Assembly: GCF_000012725.1 (NCBI RefSeq)
Contig: NC_007406.1
Location: 1,082,001-1,146,000, forward strand
From: Nitrobacter winogradskyi Nb-255
GTDB taxonomy: Bacteria; Pseudomonadota; Alphaproteobacteria; Rhizobiales; Xanthobacteraceae
DNA length: 64,000 bases
Reading direction: 5' to 3'
Position numbers and translations under genes: made by a program
In this document: one piece after another, positions 53,602-64,000 of the stretch
Layout: the number at the start of each line of letters is the position of its first letter
Numbering within the stretch: position 1 is the first letter of the stretch
Notes under the pieces: generated by a model
What the model saw: only the letters and a program-made list of their open reading frames with translations
What the model was told of the DNA's origin: nothing
Databases searched by the model: none

Positions 53602-54257
53602 TCCAACAATGGCCTTGGGGACCGGGAGAGGGCGTCGACGTTTGATGTCAGGACTGACAGACGCGAACATGCAACGATCCAAATCAGGCAATAGGAAGCA
53701 CGGGAGAGCACGTATCCGTTTATCGACGAATCATTAGGATCATTATCCGCTAGGGGTAATTGGGCTTGCAATCGACCGGGGGCCCCCTTTTCGCCTTTTT
53801 CTGTTAACAGTTTGGGCTTTTCGGTGAAGTGTGTGGGTGCTGCACCACAGCGCATGGAAACAACGGCTCGATTCCCGCGTCGTGTCCCGAATCCGAAGCT
53901 CGTCTCATTTTGCAGCACGCTCTTTAGTGAACTTCGGAACGTCTGAACCGCCACGCTAGCCCATCAACGCTTTCTTAACGCTAAACGCCGTTACTCAGGG
54001 TGAAGAGCCGAACCGGCATCGGGACGGCCGAGGTCCCAATTGCGTTCGAAATCCCCATGGCAACCCTTCAAACTCCATGCGGAAGACCGGTTTTGCCGGC
54101 TCATCTCCTTGTGGAAACGCGGTTGGGAGCCGGTCCGGGCGGTTTTGCAGGGGGAAGCCGGCTTCAGGGTGGGAGCGGGCGGCTGAATTCCGGACGGTCG
54201 GGATCGGATGAACGCACGCGTGGCGAGAGCGAGGCATCTGCGGATGGAGGCGCGATC
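53602..54257. other. Divergent promoter region of amidase and division cluster
   Basis: About 650 bases. Open frames on both strands lack families or ribosome sites. No mraZ-like sequence is present before rsmH, where many bacteria have it. GCTTTCTTAACGCTAAACG at about 53968 may be part of a promoter. GGAGG at 54246 is the rsmH ribosome site. Confidence 0.5.
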
Positions 54258-55256
54258 ATGACGGCGCCGCCGATTCGTCATGTGCCCGTGCTCGGCCGGG
54301 AAGCCGTCGCCATGTTGGCGCCGCGGGCCGGCGGCGTCTACGTCGATGCCACGTTCGGGGCCGGAGGCTATTCGCGCGCCATTCTCGCAACCGCGGAGAC
54401 CCGCGTGATCGGGATCGACCGCGACCCAACCGCCATTGCCGGCGGCTCCGGCCTGGTGGAGGAGTCCGGCGGCCGGTTGATATTGGTCGAGGATCGCTTC
54501 TCTCATCTCGCCGCGGTCTGCGCGGCGCAGGACGCCGCCGCGGTGGATGGCGTTGTCATGGATGTCGGCGTCTCCTCGATGCAGCTGGACGAGGCCGGTC
54601 GGGGCTTCTCCTTTCGTCTCGACGGACCGCTCGACATGCGCATGAGCGGCCATGGGCCGACCGCGGCCGAGGTCGTGGCCCGCGCCTCCGAGACCGATCT
54701 CGCCGATATCATCTACATCTTCGGCGAAGAGCGTCGCTCGCGCGCCGTCGCCCGCGCCATCGTCGGGGCACGGCGACACGGGCCGATCGCGACCACGCGG
54801 GCGCTGGCCGATATCGTCTCGAAGGTGGTTCGCGCGAAGCCGCACGAGATTCATCCGGCGACGCGGACGTTTCAGGCTCTGCGGATCTTCGTCAACGAGG
54901 AACTTGACGAACTGATCGCGGCGCTGGCCGCGGCGGAACGCGTGCTGAAGCCAGGCGGCCGGCTAGCTGTGGTGTCCTTTCACTCGCTGGAAGACCGCAT
55001 CGTCAAGAATTTCCTGGCCTGGCGCGGCAAGACGGGCGGCGGCTCGCGCCATCGGCCCGAAATCGAACGCGCGCCGCCGAGCTTTGCCATTCTGACCAAG
55101 CGTCCGCTGACGCCGGGTGACGACGAAGTCCAGGCCAACCCGCGCGCGCGCTCCGCCAGGCTGCGCGCCGCCGAGCGTACCGATGCGGCCGCGATTGATG
55201 ACGGCGCCGAGCTTCCGGCCTGGCCGTCGCTCGCCAACGTGATGCGCGGAGGCTGA
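54258..55256 (+). CDS. rsmH: 16S rRNA m4C1402 methyltransferase
   Basis: 332 residues from ATG 54258 ([13 protein letters not shown] follows). SAM-binding block [16 protein letters not shown], then [23 protein letters not shown] with PLDMRM, and the C-terminal [20 protein letters not shown]. RsmH methylates N4 of C1402 in the ribosomal P site. The 86-codon upstream extension to 54000 has no support. First gene of the division cluster; 4 bases to ftsL. Confidence 0.96.
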   Translation: MTAPPIRHVPVLGREAVAMLAPRAGGVYVDATFGAGGYSRAILATAETRVIGIDRDPTAIAGGSGLVEESGGRLILVEDRFSHLAAVCAAQDAAAVDGVVMDVGVSSMQLDEAGRGFSFRLDGPLDMRMSGHGPTAAEVVARASETDLADIIYIFGEERRSRAVARAIVGARRHGPIATTRALADIVSKVVRAKPHEIHPATRTFQALRIFVNEELDELIAALAAAERVLKPGGRLAVVSFHSLEDRIVKNFLAWRGKTGGGSRHRPEIERAPPSFAILTKRPLTPGDDEVQANPRARSARLRAAERTDAAAIDDGAELPAWPSLANVMRGG

Positions 55257-55260
55257 TGAG

Positions 55261-55641
55261 GTGCGGATCATCCATTTCCTCGTCGTCTGCGCGCTGGTCT
55301 ATGCGGCATCGTATGTCTACCGCATCAAGATGGATTCGACCTCCCGCACCGAGCGTGTGTCGCGGCTTCAGGCTCAGGTGCGCGAGCAGCGCGAGGCGAT
55401 CGCGGTCCTGCGCGCGGAATGGGCGAGGCTCGATGCGCCGCAGCGTCTGCGAATTCTGGCTGAACGGCATTTGAAGCTGAAGCCGATTGAAGCCCGACAG
55501 TTCGATTCTTTGAAGAACCTGCCGGAGCGGCCGCCAAGCCTGGTGCCGCCCGGCACCTCCGATCCGATCGGCGCCATGATCGAGATTATCGATCCCGACG
55601 TCATCACCGGCTCGCTGCCGTCGCAGGAGGCCCCGCAATGA
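55261..55641 (+). CDS. ftsL: Cell division protein FtsL
   Basis: 126 residues from a GTG. One N-terminal membrane helix (IIHFLVVCALVYAASYVYRI) and a periplasmic leucine-zipper-type coiled coil (SRLQAQVREQREAIAVLRAEW) with RLRILAERHLKLKPI, the alphaproteobacterial FtsL pattern. It bridges FtsB/FtsQ and FtsWI at the division site. Overlaps ftsI by ATGA. Confidence 0.9.
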   Translation: MRIIHFLVVCALVYAASYVYRIKMDSTSRTERVSRLQAQVREQREAIAVLRAEWARLDAPQRLRILAERHLKLKPIEARQFDSLKNLPERPPSLVPPGTSDPIGAMIEIIDPDVITGSLPSQEAPQ

Positions 55642-57377
55642 TCGGCCAGAACAGGCTTCCGCCGGCGCTCTGGAGTCAGCGCCTGATCCGCAATCTGCTC
55701 TACGGCCGCAATGTGGATCGCGCCGCCAAGGCGCGGGTGCGCGTCGGTCTCGTCATCATCTTGTTCGCGCTGATCTATACGGTGGTCGCGGCGCGTCTTG
55801 TCATGTTCGCGGCCTTTCCGGATGATCGTGGAGGGCGCCGGACCGCCTCGCAGGACGCGATCGCCACGGCGCGGCCCGATATCATCGATCGCAACGGCCA
55901 GGTTCTTGCGACCGATATCAAGTCGCCGAGCCTGTTCGGCGAGCCACGCCGCCTCATCGACAGGGACGAGGCGGTCGAGTTGCTGACGGCGACGCTACCG
56001 GATCTGGAGACCTCCGAGGTTCGACAGCGTCTTGGCACTCGCAAGGGTTTTGTCTGGCTGAAACGCGAGATCACCCCTGCGCAGCAAAAGGAAATTCACA
56101 GTCTCGGCATTCCCGGCATCGGCTTCCTGCGCGAGAACAAGCGCGTTTATCCAAGCGGGCGCGAGGTCGCGCACCTGATCGGGCTCGTCAACATCGATAA
56201 CCAGGGCATCGCCGGGATGGAGAAGTGGCTCGACAGCAACGGGCTCGCTGACCTGCACCGCGCCGGCTTCGCCACCGACCGCCTGCAGAAGCCGGTGGAG
56301 TTGTCGATCGACCTGCGTGTCGAGCACGCGCTGCGCGACGAGCTTCTGAAAGCCAAGGATCATTATCGGGCCAAGGCCGCCTCGGGCATCGTCTCCAACG
56401 TGCGGACCGGCGAGATCGTCGCGATGGTCTCCTTGCCGGATTTCGATCCCAACAATCCGAAGGAGGCGCATGATCCCGATCGCATCAACCGCCTGACCAC
56501 GGGCGTGTACGAGATGGGATCGACCTTCAAGGCGTTCACGCTAGCGATGGCGCTCGATTCCGGCAGGTATGGCCTGAATTCGATGTGGGATGCGCGTGCT
56601 CCGCTGCGCTACGGCCGCTTCACGATTCACGACGACCACTCGATGGGTCGCTTCATCAACATGAAGGAAGTGTTCACCTACTCATCCAACATCGGCGCGG
56701 CGCGGATCGCGCTTGCGCAAGGCGTCGAGGCGCACAAGGCGTTCCTGCGCAGGATGGGCCAGATGGATCGCCTGCGCACGGAGTTGCCGGAAAGCGCCTC
56801 GCCGATCCTGCCGCGCAAGTGGGGTGAACTGAACACCGTCACCATCGCGTTCGGGCACGGCATGGCGGTGGCGCCGTTGCAGGCGGTGATGGGCATCGAT
56901 GCGCTGGTCAACGGCGGCTGGCTGATTCCGCCCACCTTCCTGAAGCGCACCGAAGAGGAAGCGATGGCGGTCGCCAGGCGCGTCATCAAGCAGGAGACCA
57001 GCGACAAGATGCGCTTTCTGCTGCGACTGAACGCCGAAGTGGGGACCGCGAGGAAGGCCGATGTCAAAGGCTACTATGTCGGCGGCAAGACCGGCACTTC
57101 TGAGAAGGTCATCAACGGCCGCTACGCGAAAAAACGCGTGCTCAATTCTTTCACCGCGATTCTGCCGGCGGACAATCCCCGATACCAGATTCTGGTCATG
57201 CTGGACGAGCCGCAGCCGCTCAAGGAAACCCATGGCTTCATCACCTCCGGCTGGAATGCGGTTCCGACCGGCGGCAAGGTTATCGCGCGCATCGCCCCGC
57301 TGCTCGGTGTGCAGCCCCGGTTCGATCTGCCGCCGTCCGAGCGCCTCATTCTTGCGGCATCCAGGGCGACGCAGTAG
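55638..57377 (+). CDS. ftsI: Peptidoglycan D,D-transpeptidase FtsI (PBP3)
   Basis: 579 residues: short cytoplasmic start, membrane helix ([20 protein letters not shown]), PBP dimer domain, and transpeptidase with active Ser295 in GSTFKAF, SSN in YSSNIGAA and KTG in GGKTGTSEK. It cross-links septal peptidoglycan. Overlaps ftsL by 4 bases; murE begins 81 bases later. Confidence 0.96.
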   Translation: MIGQNRLPPALWSQRLIRNLLYGRNVDRAAKARVRVGLVIILFALIYTVVAARLVMFAAFPDDRGGRRTASQDAIATARPDIIDRNGQVLATDIKSPSLFGEPRRLIDRDEAVELLTATLPDLETSEVRQRLGTRKGFVWLKREITPAQQKEIHSLGIPGIGFLRENKRVYPSGREVAHLIGLVNIDNQGIAGMEKWLDSNGLADLHRAGFATDRLQKPVELSIDLRVEHALRDELLKAKDHYRAKAASGIVSNVRTGEIVAMVSLPDFDPNNPKEAHDPDRINRLTTGVYEMGSTFKAFTLAMALDSGRYGLNSMWDARAPLRYGRFTIHDDHSMGRFINMKEVFTYSSNIGAARIALAQGVEAHKAFLRRMGQMDRLRTELPESASPILPRKWGELNTVTIAFGHGMAVAPLQAVMGIDALVNGGWLIPPTFLKRTEEEAMAVARRVIKQETSDKMRFLLRLNAEVGTARKADVKGYYVGGKTGTSEKVINGRYAKKRVLNSFTAILPADNPRYQILVMLDEPQPLKETHGFITSGWNAVPTGGKVIARIAPLLGVQPRFDLPPSERLILAASRATQ

Positions 57378-57458
57378 GGCGAGGTTTGTTTCATTTCAGC
57401 GCGCCTCGCGGCAAACGTCGGGCTGCGGCGTCAAATTGAAGCTACGGCTGGGGAGATC

Positions 57459-58916
57459 ATGAAACTTCGCGAGCTTTTCGGCGACGACGCCACCATGGAC
57501 GCGCCGGCCGGCGAGCTTGCCGTCACGGGTCTCGCGGCGGATAGCCGCGCGGTGAAGCCCGGAGATCTCTTTTTCGCGCTTGCCGGCTCGAAAACGGATG
57601 GCGCGCGGTTCATCGACGCCGCGATCGCGTCGGGCGCTGTCGCGGTCGCCGGTGATCATGCGCCTGCGCGCGGGCGCGTCCCGTTCATCGCAACGCCGAA
57701 TCCGCGGCGCGCGCTGGCGCTGGCGGCGGCAAAATTCTATCCGCGACAGCCCGCAACCATTGCCGCCGTGACCGGGACCAGCGGCAAAACCTCGGTCGCG
57801 GCCTTCACCCGGCAGATCTGGCAGCGGCTCGGATATTTGTCCGCGAGCATCGGCACCGTCGGCGTGGTCGCGCCCTCGCGCGCGGTCTACGGCTCGGTGA
57901 CGACGCCCGATCCGATCGAGTTGCATCGGGAGCTGGATCAGCTCGCGGGCGAAGGCGTCACGCATCTTGCGCTGGAAGCATCCTCGCACGGTCTTGATCA
58001 ATATCGGGTCGATGGCGTGCGGGTGCGCGCCGCCGGCTTCACCAACCTGTCGCGCGATCATATGGATTATCATCCGACGGTCGCGCATTATCTCGAGACC
58101 AAGCTGCGGCTGTTCCGCGATCTGGTCGAATCGGACGGCATCGCGGTGATCTGCGCCGATCATGACTGCTCCGATACCGTGATCGAAGCGGCGGGCGCGC
58201 GCAACGTGCCGGTGATGCGTGTCGGCCGCCGTGGCGACGGCGCGCGGATGGGCATTCGCCTGGTCGAGGCGGCGATCGATGGTTTTGCGCAACGGGTCAC
58301 GCTCGAACACGCAGGGCGCGAGCGTGTCATCCGCCTGCCTCTGGTCGGAGAATTCCAGATCGAGAATGCGCTGGTGTCGGCCGGTCTCGTCATCGGCACC
58401 GGTGGCGACGTCGATCAGGCGTTCGCGGCGCTCGAGCATCTCGAAGGCGCCAGGGGGCGGATCGAACGGATCGGTGAGCGCAACGGCGCTCAGGTCTTTG
58501 TTGACTACGCTCACAAACCGGACGCGCTGGCGAAGGCGTTGCAGGCGTTGAGGCCCTATGCCAAGCGCAAGCTCGTGGTGGTGTTCGGAGCAGGCGGTGA
58601 TCGCGATGCAGGCAAGCGCCCGCTGATGGGAGCGATCGCCGCTGATAACGCGGATGTGGTGATCGTGACCGACGATAATCCGCGCAGTGAAGATCCCGCC
58701 GCGATCCGCGCCGCGATCCTGGCCGCCGCTCCGGGTGCCCGCGAGATCGGCGATCGCGCCGAGGCGATCGGGACCGCGATCGCGGGATTGCAGTCGGGAG
58801 ACGCCTTGCTGATCGCGGGCAAGGGTCACGAGACCGGACAGATCGTCGGCGATCGCGTGCTGCCGTTCAGCGATCACGAGGCCGCCAGCGCGGCGCTGAC
58901 GTCGAGGCGGATATGA
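57459..58916 (+). CDS. murE: UDP-MurNAc-L-Ala-D-Glu:meso-DAP ligase
   Basis: 485 residues. ATP loop GTSGKTS at 106-112 (Ser for the usual Asn), ELASHGL-like LEASSHGLDQYRVDG, and DDNPRSEDP, the DNPR motif that marks meso-diaminopimelate specificity. Adds meso-DAP to the stem peptide in the cytoplasm. Overlaps murF by ATGA. Confidence 0.96.
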   Translation: MKLRELFGDDATMDAPAGELAVTGLAADSRAVKPGDLFFALAGSKTDGARFIDAAIASGAVAVAGDHAPARGRVPFIATPNPRRALALAAAKFYPRQPATIAAVTGTSGKTSVAAFTRQIWQRLGYLSASIGTVGVVAPSRAVYGSVTTPDPIELHRELDQLAGEGVTHLALEASSHGLDQYRVDGVRVRAAGFTNLSRDHMDYHPTVAHYLETKLRLFRDLVESDGIAVICADHDCSDTVIEAAGARNVPVMRVGRRGDGARMGIRLVEAAIDGFAQRVTLEHAGRERVIRLPLVGEFQIENALVSAGLVIGTGGDVDQAFAALEHLEGARGRIERIGERNGAQVFVDYAHKPDALAKALQALRPYAKRKLVVVFGAGGDRDAGKRPLMGAIAADNADVVIVTDDNPRSEDPAAIRAAILAAAPGAREIGDRAEAIGTAIAGLQSGDALLIAGKGHETGQIVGDRVLPFSDHEAASAALTSRRI

Positions 58917-60343
58917 GCGCGCGCCCGTTGTGGACGTTGGACGAAATGGCCGCGGCGATGCGCGCGGAAGGGCGAGGGACCTTGCCCGCAGCGATCACCG
59001 GCATTTCCATCGACAGCCGCACCGTTGCGCCGGGCGAGGCTTATTTCGCGATCAAGGGCGATGTGCATGACGGCCACGCTTTCGTTGGTGCCGCCTTGAA
59101 GGCGGGCGCGGCGCTGGCGGTGGTCGAGGCCGCGCGGCGCGATCAGTTCGCCCTTGAGTTGCCGTTGCTGGTCGTCGATGACGTGCTTGCAGCCTTGCGC
59201 GATCTGGCGCGGGCGTCGCGCGCGCGCCTCGCCGCTCAGGTGATCGCGGTGACGGGCTCCGTCGGCAAGACTTCCACAAAGGAGGCGCTGCGCGGTGTCC
59301 TAGGCGCGCAGGGCAAGACCCACGTCTCGGTGGCTTCGTTCAACAACCACTGGGGCGTGCCGCTGTCGCTGTCGCGCTGTCCGGCGGACGCGCGCTTCGC
59401 GGTCTTCGAGATCGGGATGAATCATGCCGGCGAGATCACGCCGCTGGTGAAGATGGTGCGGCCGCATGTGGCGATCATCACCACGGTCGAGCCCGTGCAT
59501 CTCGAATTCTTCTCCGGCGTCGAGGCGATCGCCGACGCCAAGGCGGAAATTTTCGAAGGCGTGGAGCCGGACGGCGCCGTCGTGCTCAACCGTGATAACG
59601 CGCAGTTCGCGCGGTTGCAGGAATGCGCCAGGAAACTCGGCATCGCGAAGATCGTCACCTTCGGCGCGGACGAGAAGGCCGATGCGCGCCTGCTCGATCT
59701 GGCGTTGCATCCGGCTGGCTCGGCCGTGCACGCTGAAATCCTCGGCAGTGAGTTGACCTACAAGCTCGGCATGCCCGGCCGTCACATGGCGATGAATTCG
59801 CTCGCGGTGCTGGCGGCGGCGTCGCTGGCCGGCGCTGATCTTGCGCTTGCGGGTCTTGCGCTGTCGCAGGCGCAGCCGGCCGCGGGACGCGGCGTGCGTC
59901 GGGCGCTGGCCGTGAGGGGCGGCGAGGCGCTCCTGATCGATGAGAGCTATAACGCCAATCCTGCTTCGATGGCGGCGGCGCTGAACGTGCTCGGCGAGGC
60001 CAAAGTCGGGACGCAGGGTCGGCGCATCGCGGTGCTGGGCGACATGCTGGAGCTTGGTCCCAGAAGCGCGGACCTGCATCGCGACCTGACCGGGGCGATC
60101 GATGCCAATGACGTCGACATGATATTTTGCTGCGGTCCCCTGATGCGCAATCTGTGGAATGCGCTTTCCTCCGGTAGGCGGGGCGGTTATGCAGAGGACG
60201 CCGCCGCGCTCGAATCGCAGGTGACGGCGGCGATCCGTTCCGGTGACGTCATCATGGTCAAGGGCTCGCTGGGATCGCGGATGAAAGTGATCGTGACCGC
60301 GCTCGAGAGGCGATATTCCGGCAGCGCGGCTGAAATTCTGTAA
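58913..60343 (+). CDS. murF: UDP-MurNAc-tripeptide:D-Ala-D-Ala ligase
   Basis: 476 residues. ATP loop TGSVGKTSTKEAL, the conserved FNNHWGVPLSLSR, FEIGMNHAGEI and DESYNANPASM blocks. Joins D-Ala-D-Ala to give the UDP-MurNAc-pentapeptide. Start overlaps the murE stop. It ends 81 bases before mraY. Confidence 0.96.
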   Translation: MSARPLWTLDEMAAAMRAEGRGTLPAAITGISIDSRTVAPGEAYFAIKGDVHDGHAFVGAALKAGAALAVVEAARRDQFALELPLLVVDDVLAALRDLARASRARLAAQVIAVTGSVGKTSTKEALRGVLGAQGKTHVSVASFNNHWGVPLSLSRCPADARFAVFEIGMNHAGEITPLVKMVRPHVAIITTVEPVHLEFFSGVEAIADAKAEIFEGVEPDGAVVLNRDNAQFARLQECARKLGIAKIVTFGADEKADARLLDLALHPAGSAVHAEILGSELTYKLGMPGRHMAMNSLAVLAAASLAGADLALAGLALSQAQPAAGRGVRRALAVRGGEALLIDESYNANPASMAAALNVLGEAKVGTQGRRIAVLGDMLELGPRSADLHRDLTGAIDANDVDMIFCCGPLMRNLWNALSSGRRGGYAEDAAALESQVTAAIRSGDVIMVKGSLGSRMKVIVTALERRYSGSAAEIL

Positions 60344-60424
60344 GTTGCGGGGTGCCCCTTTGAATCCGGAGTTCGCTCAAGGGAGGCTTGCCAGAACTGG
60401 CGAACTTCGGAGTCGGGATACCCG

Positions 60425-61531
60425 ATGTTTTACTGGTTGATCGATCTTTCCAATACGGTCCCGGGGCTCGGCATCTTCAAGCCGCTTCTGAACGTCTTTC
60501 GCTACATCACCTTCCGCACCGGCGGCGCGGTGGTGACGGGCGCGCTGTTCGTGTTCCTGTTCGGGCCCTGGATCATCGACAATCTTCGCCTGCGACAGGG
60601 TAAAGGACAACCGATCCGCGCCGACGGCCCGCAGTCGCACCTCGTCAGCAAGAAGGGCACGCCGACGATGGGGGGCCTGATGATTCTGTCGGGGCTTGTC
60701 GTGTCGACCGTGCTGTGGGCCAATCCTCTCAATCCCTATGTCTGGATCGTGCTCGCGGTGACGCTTGGTTTCGGCCTCATCGGCTTCTATGACGACTATC
60801 TGAAGGTGACGAAGCAGACCCATGCCGGATTCTCCGGACGCACCCGCCTGCTGCTTGAACTCCTGATCGCGCTGGCCGCGTGCTATGCGCTGACCCGGCT
60901 CGGCCGCGAGCCCTTCTCCACGGCGCTGGTGATCCCGTTCTTCAAGGACGTGGCGCTGGATCTCGGCTGGTTCTTTCTCGGCTTTGGCGCGTTCATCATC
61001 GTCGGAGCCGGCAACGCGGTGAATCTCACCGACGGCCTCGACGGTCTCGCCATCGTGCCGGTCATGATCGCGGCGGCGAGCTTCGCGATGATCGCCTATC
61101 TCGCCGGCAACGCGGTGTTCGCCGACTATCTCCAGATCAACTACATCGCCGGCGCGGGCGAACTGGCTGTGCTGTGCGGGGCAGTGCTCGGGGCCGGCCT
61201 CGGTTTTCTCTGGTTCAACGCCCCGCCGGCCTCGATCTTCATGGGCGACACCGGTTCGCTCGCGCTCGGCGGCATGCTCGGCTCGATCGCGGTGGCGGTG
61301 AAGCATGAAATCGTGCTGGCCGTGATCGGCGGCCTGTTCGTGCTGGAAGCGGTGTCGGTGATCGTGCAGGTGGCGTCGTTCAAGCTCACGGGAAAGCGCA
61401 TCTTCAAGATGGCGCCGATCCACCACCACTTCGAGCAGCTCGGCTGGACCGAGCCGCAGATCGTGATCAGGTTCTGGATCATTTCGGTGATGCTGGCGCT
61501 GGCGGGTCTTTCGACGCTGAAGTTGCGGTGA
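60425..61531 (+). CDS. mraY: Phospho-N-acetylmuramoyl-pentapeptide transferase
   Basis: 368 residues, about ten membrane helices. Catalytic Asp pair in [19 protein letters not shown] and the MraY signature [19 protein letters not shown] with APIHHHFE. Links phospho-MurNAc-pentapeptide to undecaprenyl phosphate, giving lipid I. Followed after 10 bases by murD. Confidence 0.97.
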   Translation: MFYWLIDLSNTVPGLGIFKPLLNVFRYITFRTGGAVVTGALFVFLFGPWIIDNLRLRQGKGQPIRADGPQSHLVSKKGTPTMGGLMILSGLVVSTVLWANPLNPYVWIVLAVTLGFGLIGFYDDYLKVTKQTHAGFSGRTRLLLELLIALAACYALTRLGREPFSTALVIPFFKDVALDLGWFFLGFGAFIIVGAGNAVNLTDGLDGLAIVPVMIAAASFAMIAYLAGNAVFADYLQINYIAGAGELAVLCGAVLGAGLGFLWFNAPPASIFMGDTGSLALGGMLGSIAVAVKHEIVLAVIGGLFVLEAVSVIVQVASFKLTGKRIFKMAPIHHHFEQLGWTEPQIVIRFWIISVMLALAGLSTLKLR

Positions 61532-61541
61532 TGAAGCCCCC

Positions 61542-62942
61542 ATGATCCCCGTCACATCCTTTTCCGGCAAGACCGTCGCGGTATTTGGCCTCGGCGGTTC
61601 GGGCCTTGCGAGTTGTCACGCCCTGAAGGCGGGCGGCGCCGAGGTGATTGCGGGCGACGACAACGCCGACAATCTCGCGAAGGCGGCGCAGGCCGGTTTC
61701 ATCACCGCGGATTTGCGAACCGTGGTGTGGGCGAACCTCGCCGCGCTGGTGCTTGCGCCGGGCGTGCCGCTGACGCATCCCTCGCCGCACTGGAGCGTGC
61801 TGGCGGCGCGGCAGGCGGGCGTCGAGGTGATCGGCGACGTCGAACTGTTCTGCCGCGAGCGCGCACGTCATGCGCCCGACGCGCCTTTCATCGCCATCAC
61901 CGGCACCAACGGCAAGTCCACTACGACGGCGCTGGTCGCGCATCTGATGCGCGAGGCCGGATACGACGTGCAGATGGGCGGCAACATCGGCACCGCGATC
62001 CTGTCGCTGGAGCCGCCGCGCAGAGGGCGCGTGCATGTGATCGAGATGTCGTCGTACCAGATCGACCTCGCGCCCTCGCTCGATCCGACCGTCGGCATTC
62101 TGCTCAACCTCAGTCCCGATCACCTCGATCGCCACGGCACCATCGAACATTATGCGCAGGTGAAGGAGAGGCTCATCGCCGGGGTGCAGCCGCAGGGCAC
62201 GGCGGTCGTCGGCGTCGATGATCACTGGTGCGCGGCGATCGCCGACCGTCAGGAGCAGGCCGGACGCAGCGTCGTGCGCGTGTCGGTGAAGCGGCCACTG
62301 GCGCATGGCGTCAGCGTCGAACAGGACAGGATCGTTCTCGTGTCCGGCGGCGCGCGCAGCGAAATCGCCGACATCGGCGGAATAGGCTCGCTGCGCGGGC
62401 GGCACAACGCGCAGAATGCGGCCTGCGCTTCGGCGGGGGCGCTGGCGCTCGGGGTCAGCCGGGACATCCTGCAGCAGGACTTGCGCAGTTTTCCCGGTCT
62501 CGCGCATCGCATGGAGCAGGTGGGGCGCAAGGCCCATGTGCTGTTCGTCAACGACTCCAAGGGCACCAACGCCGACGCCACCGAGAAGGCGTTGTCGTCC
62601 TTCGACGAGATTTTCTGGATCGCGGGCGGCAAGCCGAAAAGCGGCGGTATCGCCTCGCTCGACGCGTTCTTTCCGCGCATCCGCAAAGCCTATCTGATCG
62701 GAGAGGCGGCGCAGGAGTTCGCGGCGACGCTGGAGGGCAAGGTGGCCTACGAGATCAGCGGAACGCTGGAAGCCGCGGTGCCCGCCGCCGCGCGGGACGC
62801 GGAAGGAGCAGGCCGTGCCGGGGCGGTGGTGCTGTTGTCGCCGGCCTGCGCTTCATTCGATCAGTTTCGCAATTTTGAAGTTCGCGGCGATCGCTTTCGC
62901 GAACTGGTCCAGGCGTTGCCGGGCGTTACGCCCGTCGTGTAG
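61542..62942 (+). CDS. murD: UDP-MurNAc-L-Ala:D-Glu ligase
   Basis: 466 residues. N-terminal [24 protein letters not shown] loop [40 protein letters not shown] and [10 protein letters not shown] blocks, and C-terminal [20 protein letters not shown]. Adds D-glutamate to the stem peptide. The next gene is 234 bases away. Confidence 0.97.
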   Translation: MIPVTSFSGKTVAVFGLGGSGLASCHALKAGGAEVIAGDDNADNLAKAAQAGFITADLRTVVWANLAALVLAPGVPLTHPSPHWSVLAARQAGVEVIGDVELFCRERARHAPDAPFIAITGTNGKSTTTALVAHLMREAGYDVQMGGNIGTAILSLEPPRRGRVHVIEMSSYQIDLAPSLDPTVGILLNLSPDHLDRHGTIEHYAQVKERLIAGVQPQGTAVVGVDDHWCAAIADRQEQAGRSVVRVSVKRPLAHGVSVEQDRIVLVSGGARSEIADIGGIGSLRGRHNAQNAACASAGALALGVSRDILQQDLRSFPGLAHRMEQVGRKAHVLFVNDSKGTNADATEKALSSFDEIFWIAGGKPKSGGIASLDAFFPRIRKAYLIGEAAQEFAATLEGKVAYEISGTLEAAVPAAARDAEGAGRAGAVVLLSPACASFDQFRNFEVRGDRFRELVQALPGVTPVV

Positions 62943-63176
62943 CTCGCGCCGCCCTCGTCATGGCCGGGCATAGCCGTTCGAAGAACGGCGTCGCTTCCGC
63001 TCGCCCATGGTCCCGGCCATCCACGTCTTCCTCCTTGATGCAGCAAGACCGGTTGCCCGGCATGAAGCCGGGCATGACCGGCAGATAGCCATTCTCTCAA
63101 ACTTGTCATGCCTTCCTTAACGCTCCGGTAACCACGATAGGGGACCAATGGGTGACCGCCGCCCGCAGGAACTGTC
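62943..63176. repeat. Palindromic intergenic element between murD and ftsW
   Basis: Inverted words ATGGCCGGGCATAGC at about 62960 and CATGGTCCCGGCCAT at about 63006 enclose AAGAACGGCGTCGCTTCCGC; a second arch GTTGCCCGGCATGAAGCCGGGCATGACC is at about 63052. Typical of dispersed repeats in this family. No gene. Confidence 0.65.
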
Positions 63177-64000
63177 ATGATCTCACGCGAACAACGCACG
63201 CCGCTCTCGGAATGGTGGTGGACCGTGGATCGGCTGCTGCTGGCGGCGATGGTGCTGTTGATGCTCACCGGCGTGGTGCTGTCGCTGGCGGCGAGCCCGT
63301 CGGTCGCGACCCGGATCGGGCTTGATCCGTTTCATTTCTTCCATCGTCATGTGATGTTTCTGCTGCCGTCGATTATTGTGATGGTTGGCGTGTCGTTCCT
63401 GTCGCCGCGCCTGATCCGCCGCTCCGCGCTGATCGTTTTCGCGATCAGCATCGTTCTGATCGTGGCCACGCTCGGATTAGGTCCGGAGGTCAAGGGCGCG
63501 AAACGCTGGATCACGATCCTCGGCGTCAACATCCAGGCTTCGGAGTCCGCGAAACCCGCCTTCGTCGTGCTGGCGGCCTGGCTGTTTTCGGAATCCGCGC
63601 GCAAGCCGGAGATGCCGGCCACCTCGATGGCGCTTGCGCTGCTGCTGAGTCTGGTGGCGCTGCTGGTGATGGAGCCCGATTTCGGTCAGACCATGCTGAT
63701 CCTGACGGTGTGGGGCGCGCTGTTCTTCATTGCCGGGATGCGCATCATCTGGGTGTTCGGGCTCGCGGGAACGGCGATGGCGGGTTTGTTCGCCGCCTAC
63801 ATGACGGTGCCGCACGTCGCGGCCCGTATCAGGCGCTTCATGGATCCGGCCTCCGGCGACACCTTCCAGGTCGATACGGCGATGGAGGCTTTCGCCAATG
63901 GCGGCTGGTTCGGACTCGGCCCCGGCGAAGGCGTCGCCAAGCGGAGTCTCCCCGACAGTCACACCGATTTCGTGTTCGCCGTGGGGGCGGAAGAGTTCGG
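63177..64000 (+). CDS. ftsW: Lipid II polymerase FtsW, cut by window end
   Basis: 274 residues seen from ATG 63177 (GCAGGAAC upstream), still open at the window end. SEDS family: helices VDRLLLAAMVLLMLTGVVLS, HVMFLLPSIIVMVGVSFLS and so on, GVNIQASESAKPAFVVLAAW, MEPDFGQTMLIL and the catalytic-region start GEGVAKRSLPDSHTDFVFA. Polymerises glycan strands with FtsI at the septum. murG and murC normally follow. Confidence 0.95.
   Translation, partial: MISREQRTPLSEWWWTVDRLLLAAMVLLMLTGVVLSLAASPSVATRIGLDPFHFFHRHVMFLLPSIIVMVGVSFLSPRLIRRSALIVFAISIVLIVATLGLGPEVKGAKRWITILGVNIQASESAKPAFVVLAAWLFSESARKPEMPATSMALALLLSLVALLVMEPDFGQTMLILTVWGALFFIAGMRIIWVFGLAGTAMAGLFAAYMTVPHVAARIRRFMDPASGDTFQVDTAMEAFANGGWFGLGPGEGVAKRSLPDSHTDFVFAVGAEEF

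Noticed and set aside
57396-58877. 493-residue minus-strand frame over murE
   Set aside because: Covers an unmistakable MurE on the other strand; no family, no ribosome site.
60377-61570. 397-residue minus-strand frame over mraY
   Set aside because: Antisense shadow made of charged low-complexity sequence.

Overview
This is a GC-rich alphaproteobacterial chromosome segment. The nearest match I recognise is the Nitrobacteraceae (Bradyrhizobium/Nitrobacter/Rhodopseudomonas) group. The reasons are a heme FixL with its FixJ and FixK partners, three-gene proton-translocating transhydrogenase, the small alphaproteobacterial aa3 oxidase subunit IV, GapR (DUF2312), DUF1244, DUF882 and DUF465 proteins, tRNA-His without the usual G-1/C73 pair, and many short intergenic palindromic repeats. 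The load of IS elements and gene remnants would suit Nitrobacter, but that genus call is inference.

1-30 kb is ordinary core genome: DUF1244 (cut by the window edge), gapR, a DUF882 peptidase, an L,D-transpeptidase, a sigma-54 response regulator, an M3 oligopeptidase, aa3 subunit IV, pntAA-pntAB-pntB, a histone-like tandem DUF3606 protein, rpsU, aqpZ, purE-purK, two DUF465 proteins, an LhgO-like oxidase, a polyamine-type ABC transporter (ATPase plus two permeases, no binding protein), an AsmA protein, a two-subunit 3-oxoacid CoA-transferase, a large PAS kinase with an eroded ATP site, and two phasins.

30-53 kb is an accessory, decaying region. It holds an IS5-type element (30404-31253), tRNA-His, a truncated MT-A70-type methyltransferase joined to an IS630 remnant, an IS3-like element with intact ends and a 9-bp target duplication (33037-34546), many small unknown proteins, and a low-oxygen block. 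That block contains fixL-fixJ, a lone receiver protein, a fixK homologue, CBS and universal-stress proteins, glucokinase, and FixK-type boxes TTG(A/C)-N6-TCAA at 38748, 44584, 46552 and 46614. Among them lie gene corpses I could identify by translation: phosphoketolase, a phosphotransferase/ATPase with an internal deletion, an ABC-transporter auxiliary lipoprotein with two frameshifts, and a cytochrome c tail. Several families of palindromic intergenic repeats are concentrated here.

53-64 kb returns to core genome: a peptidoglycan amidase on the minus strand, then the division and cell-wall cluster rsmH-ftsL-ftsI-murE-murF-mraY-murD-ftsW, with ftsW cut by the window end.

The genes work together in two visible blocks. 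The 38-48 kb block looks like an oxygen-sensing cascade (FixL senses O2, FixJ is phosphorylated, FixK is made, FixK activates stress and carbon genes). The 54-64 kb block makes and inserts peptidoglycan at the division site. I found no CRISPR array, no intact prophage and no clearly new multigene system. The best leads are the degenerate kinase, the histone-like DUF3606 protein, the Cys/aromatic-rich protein at 48982 and the remnant-rich low-oxygen island.
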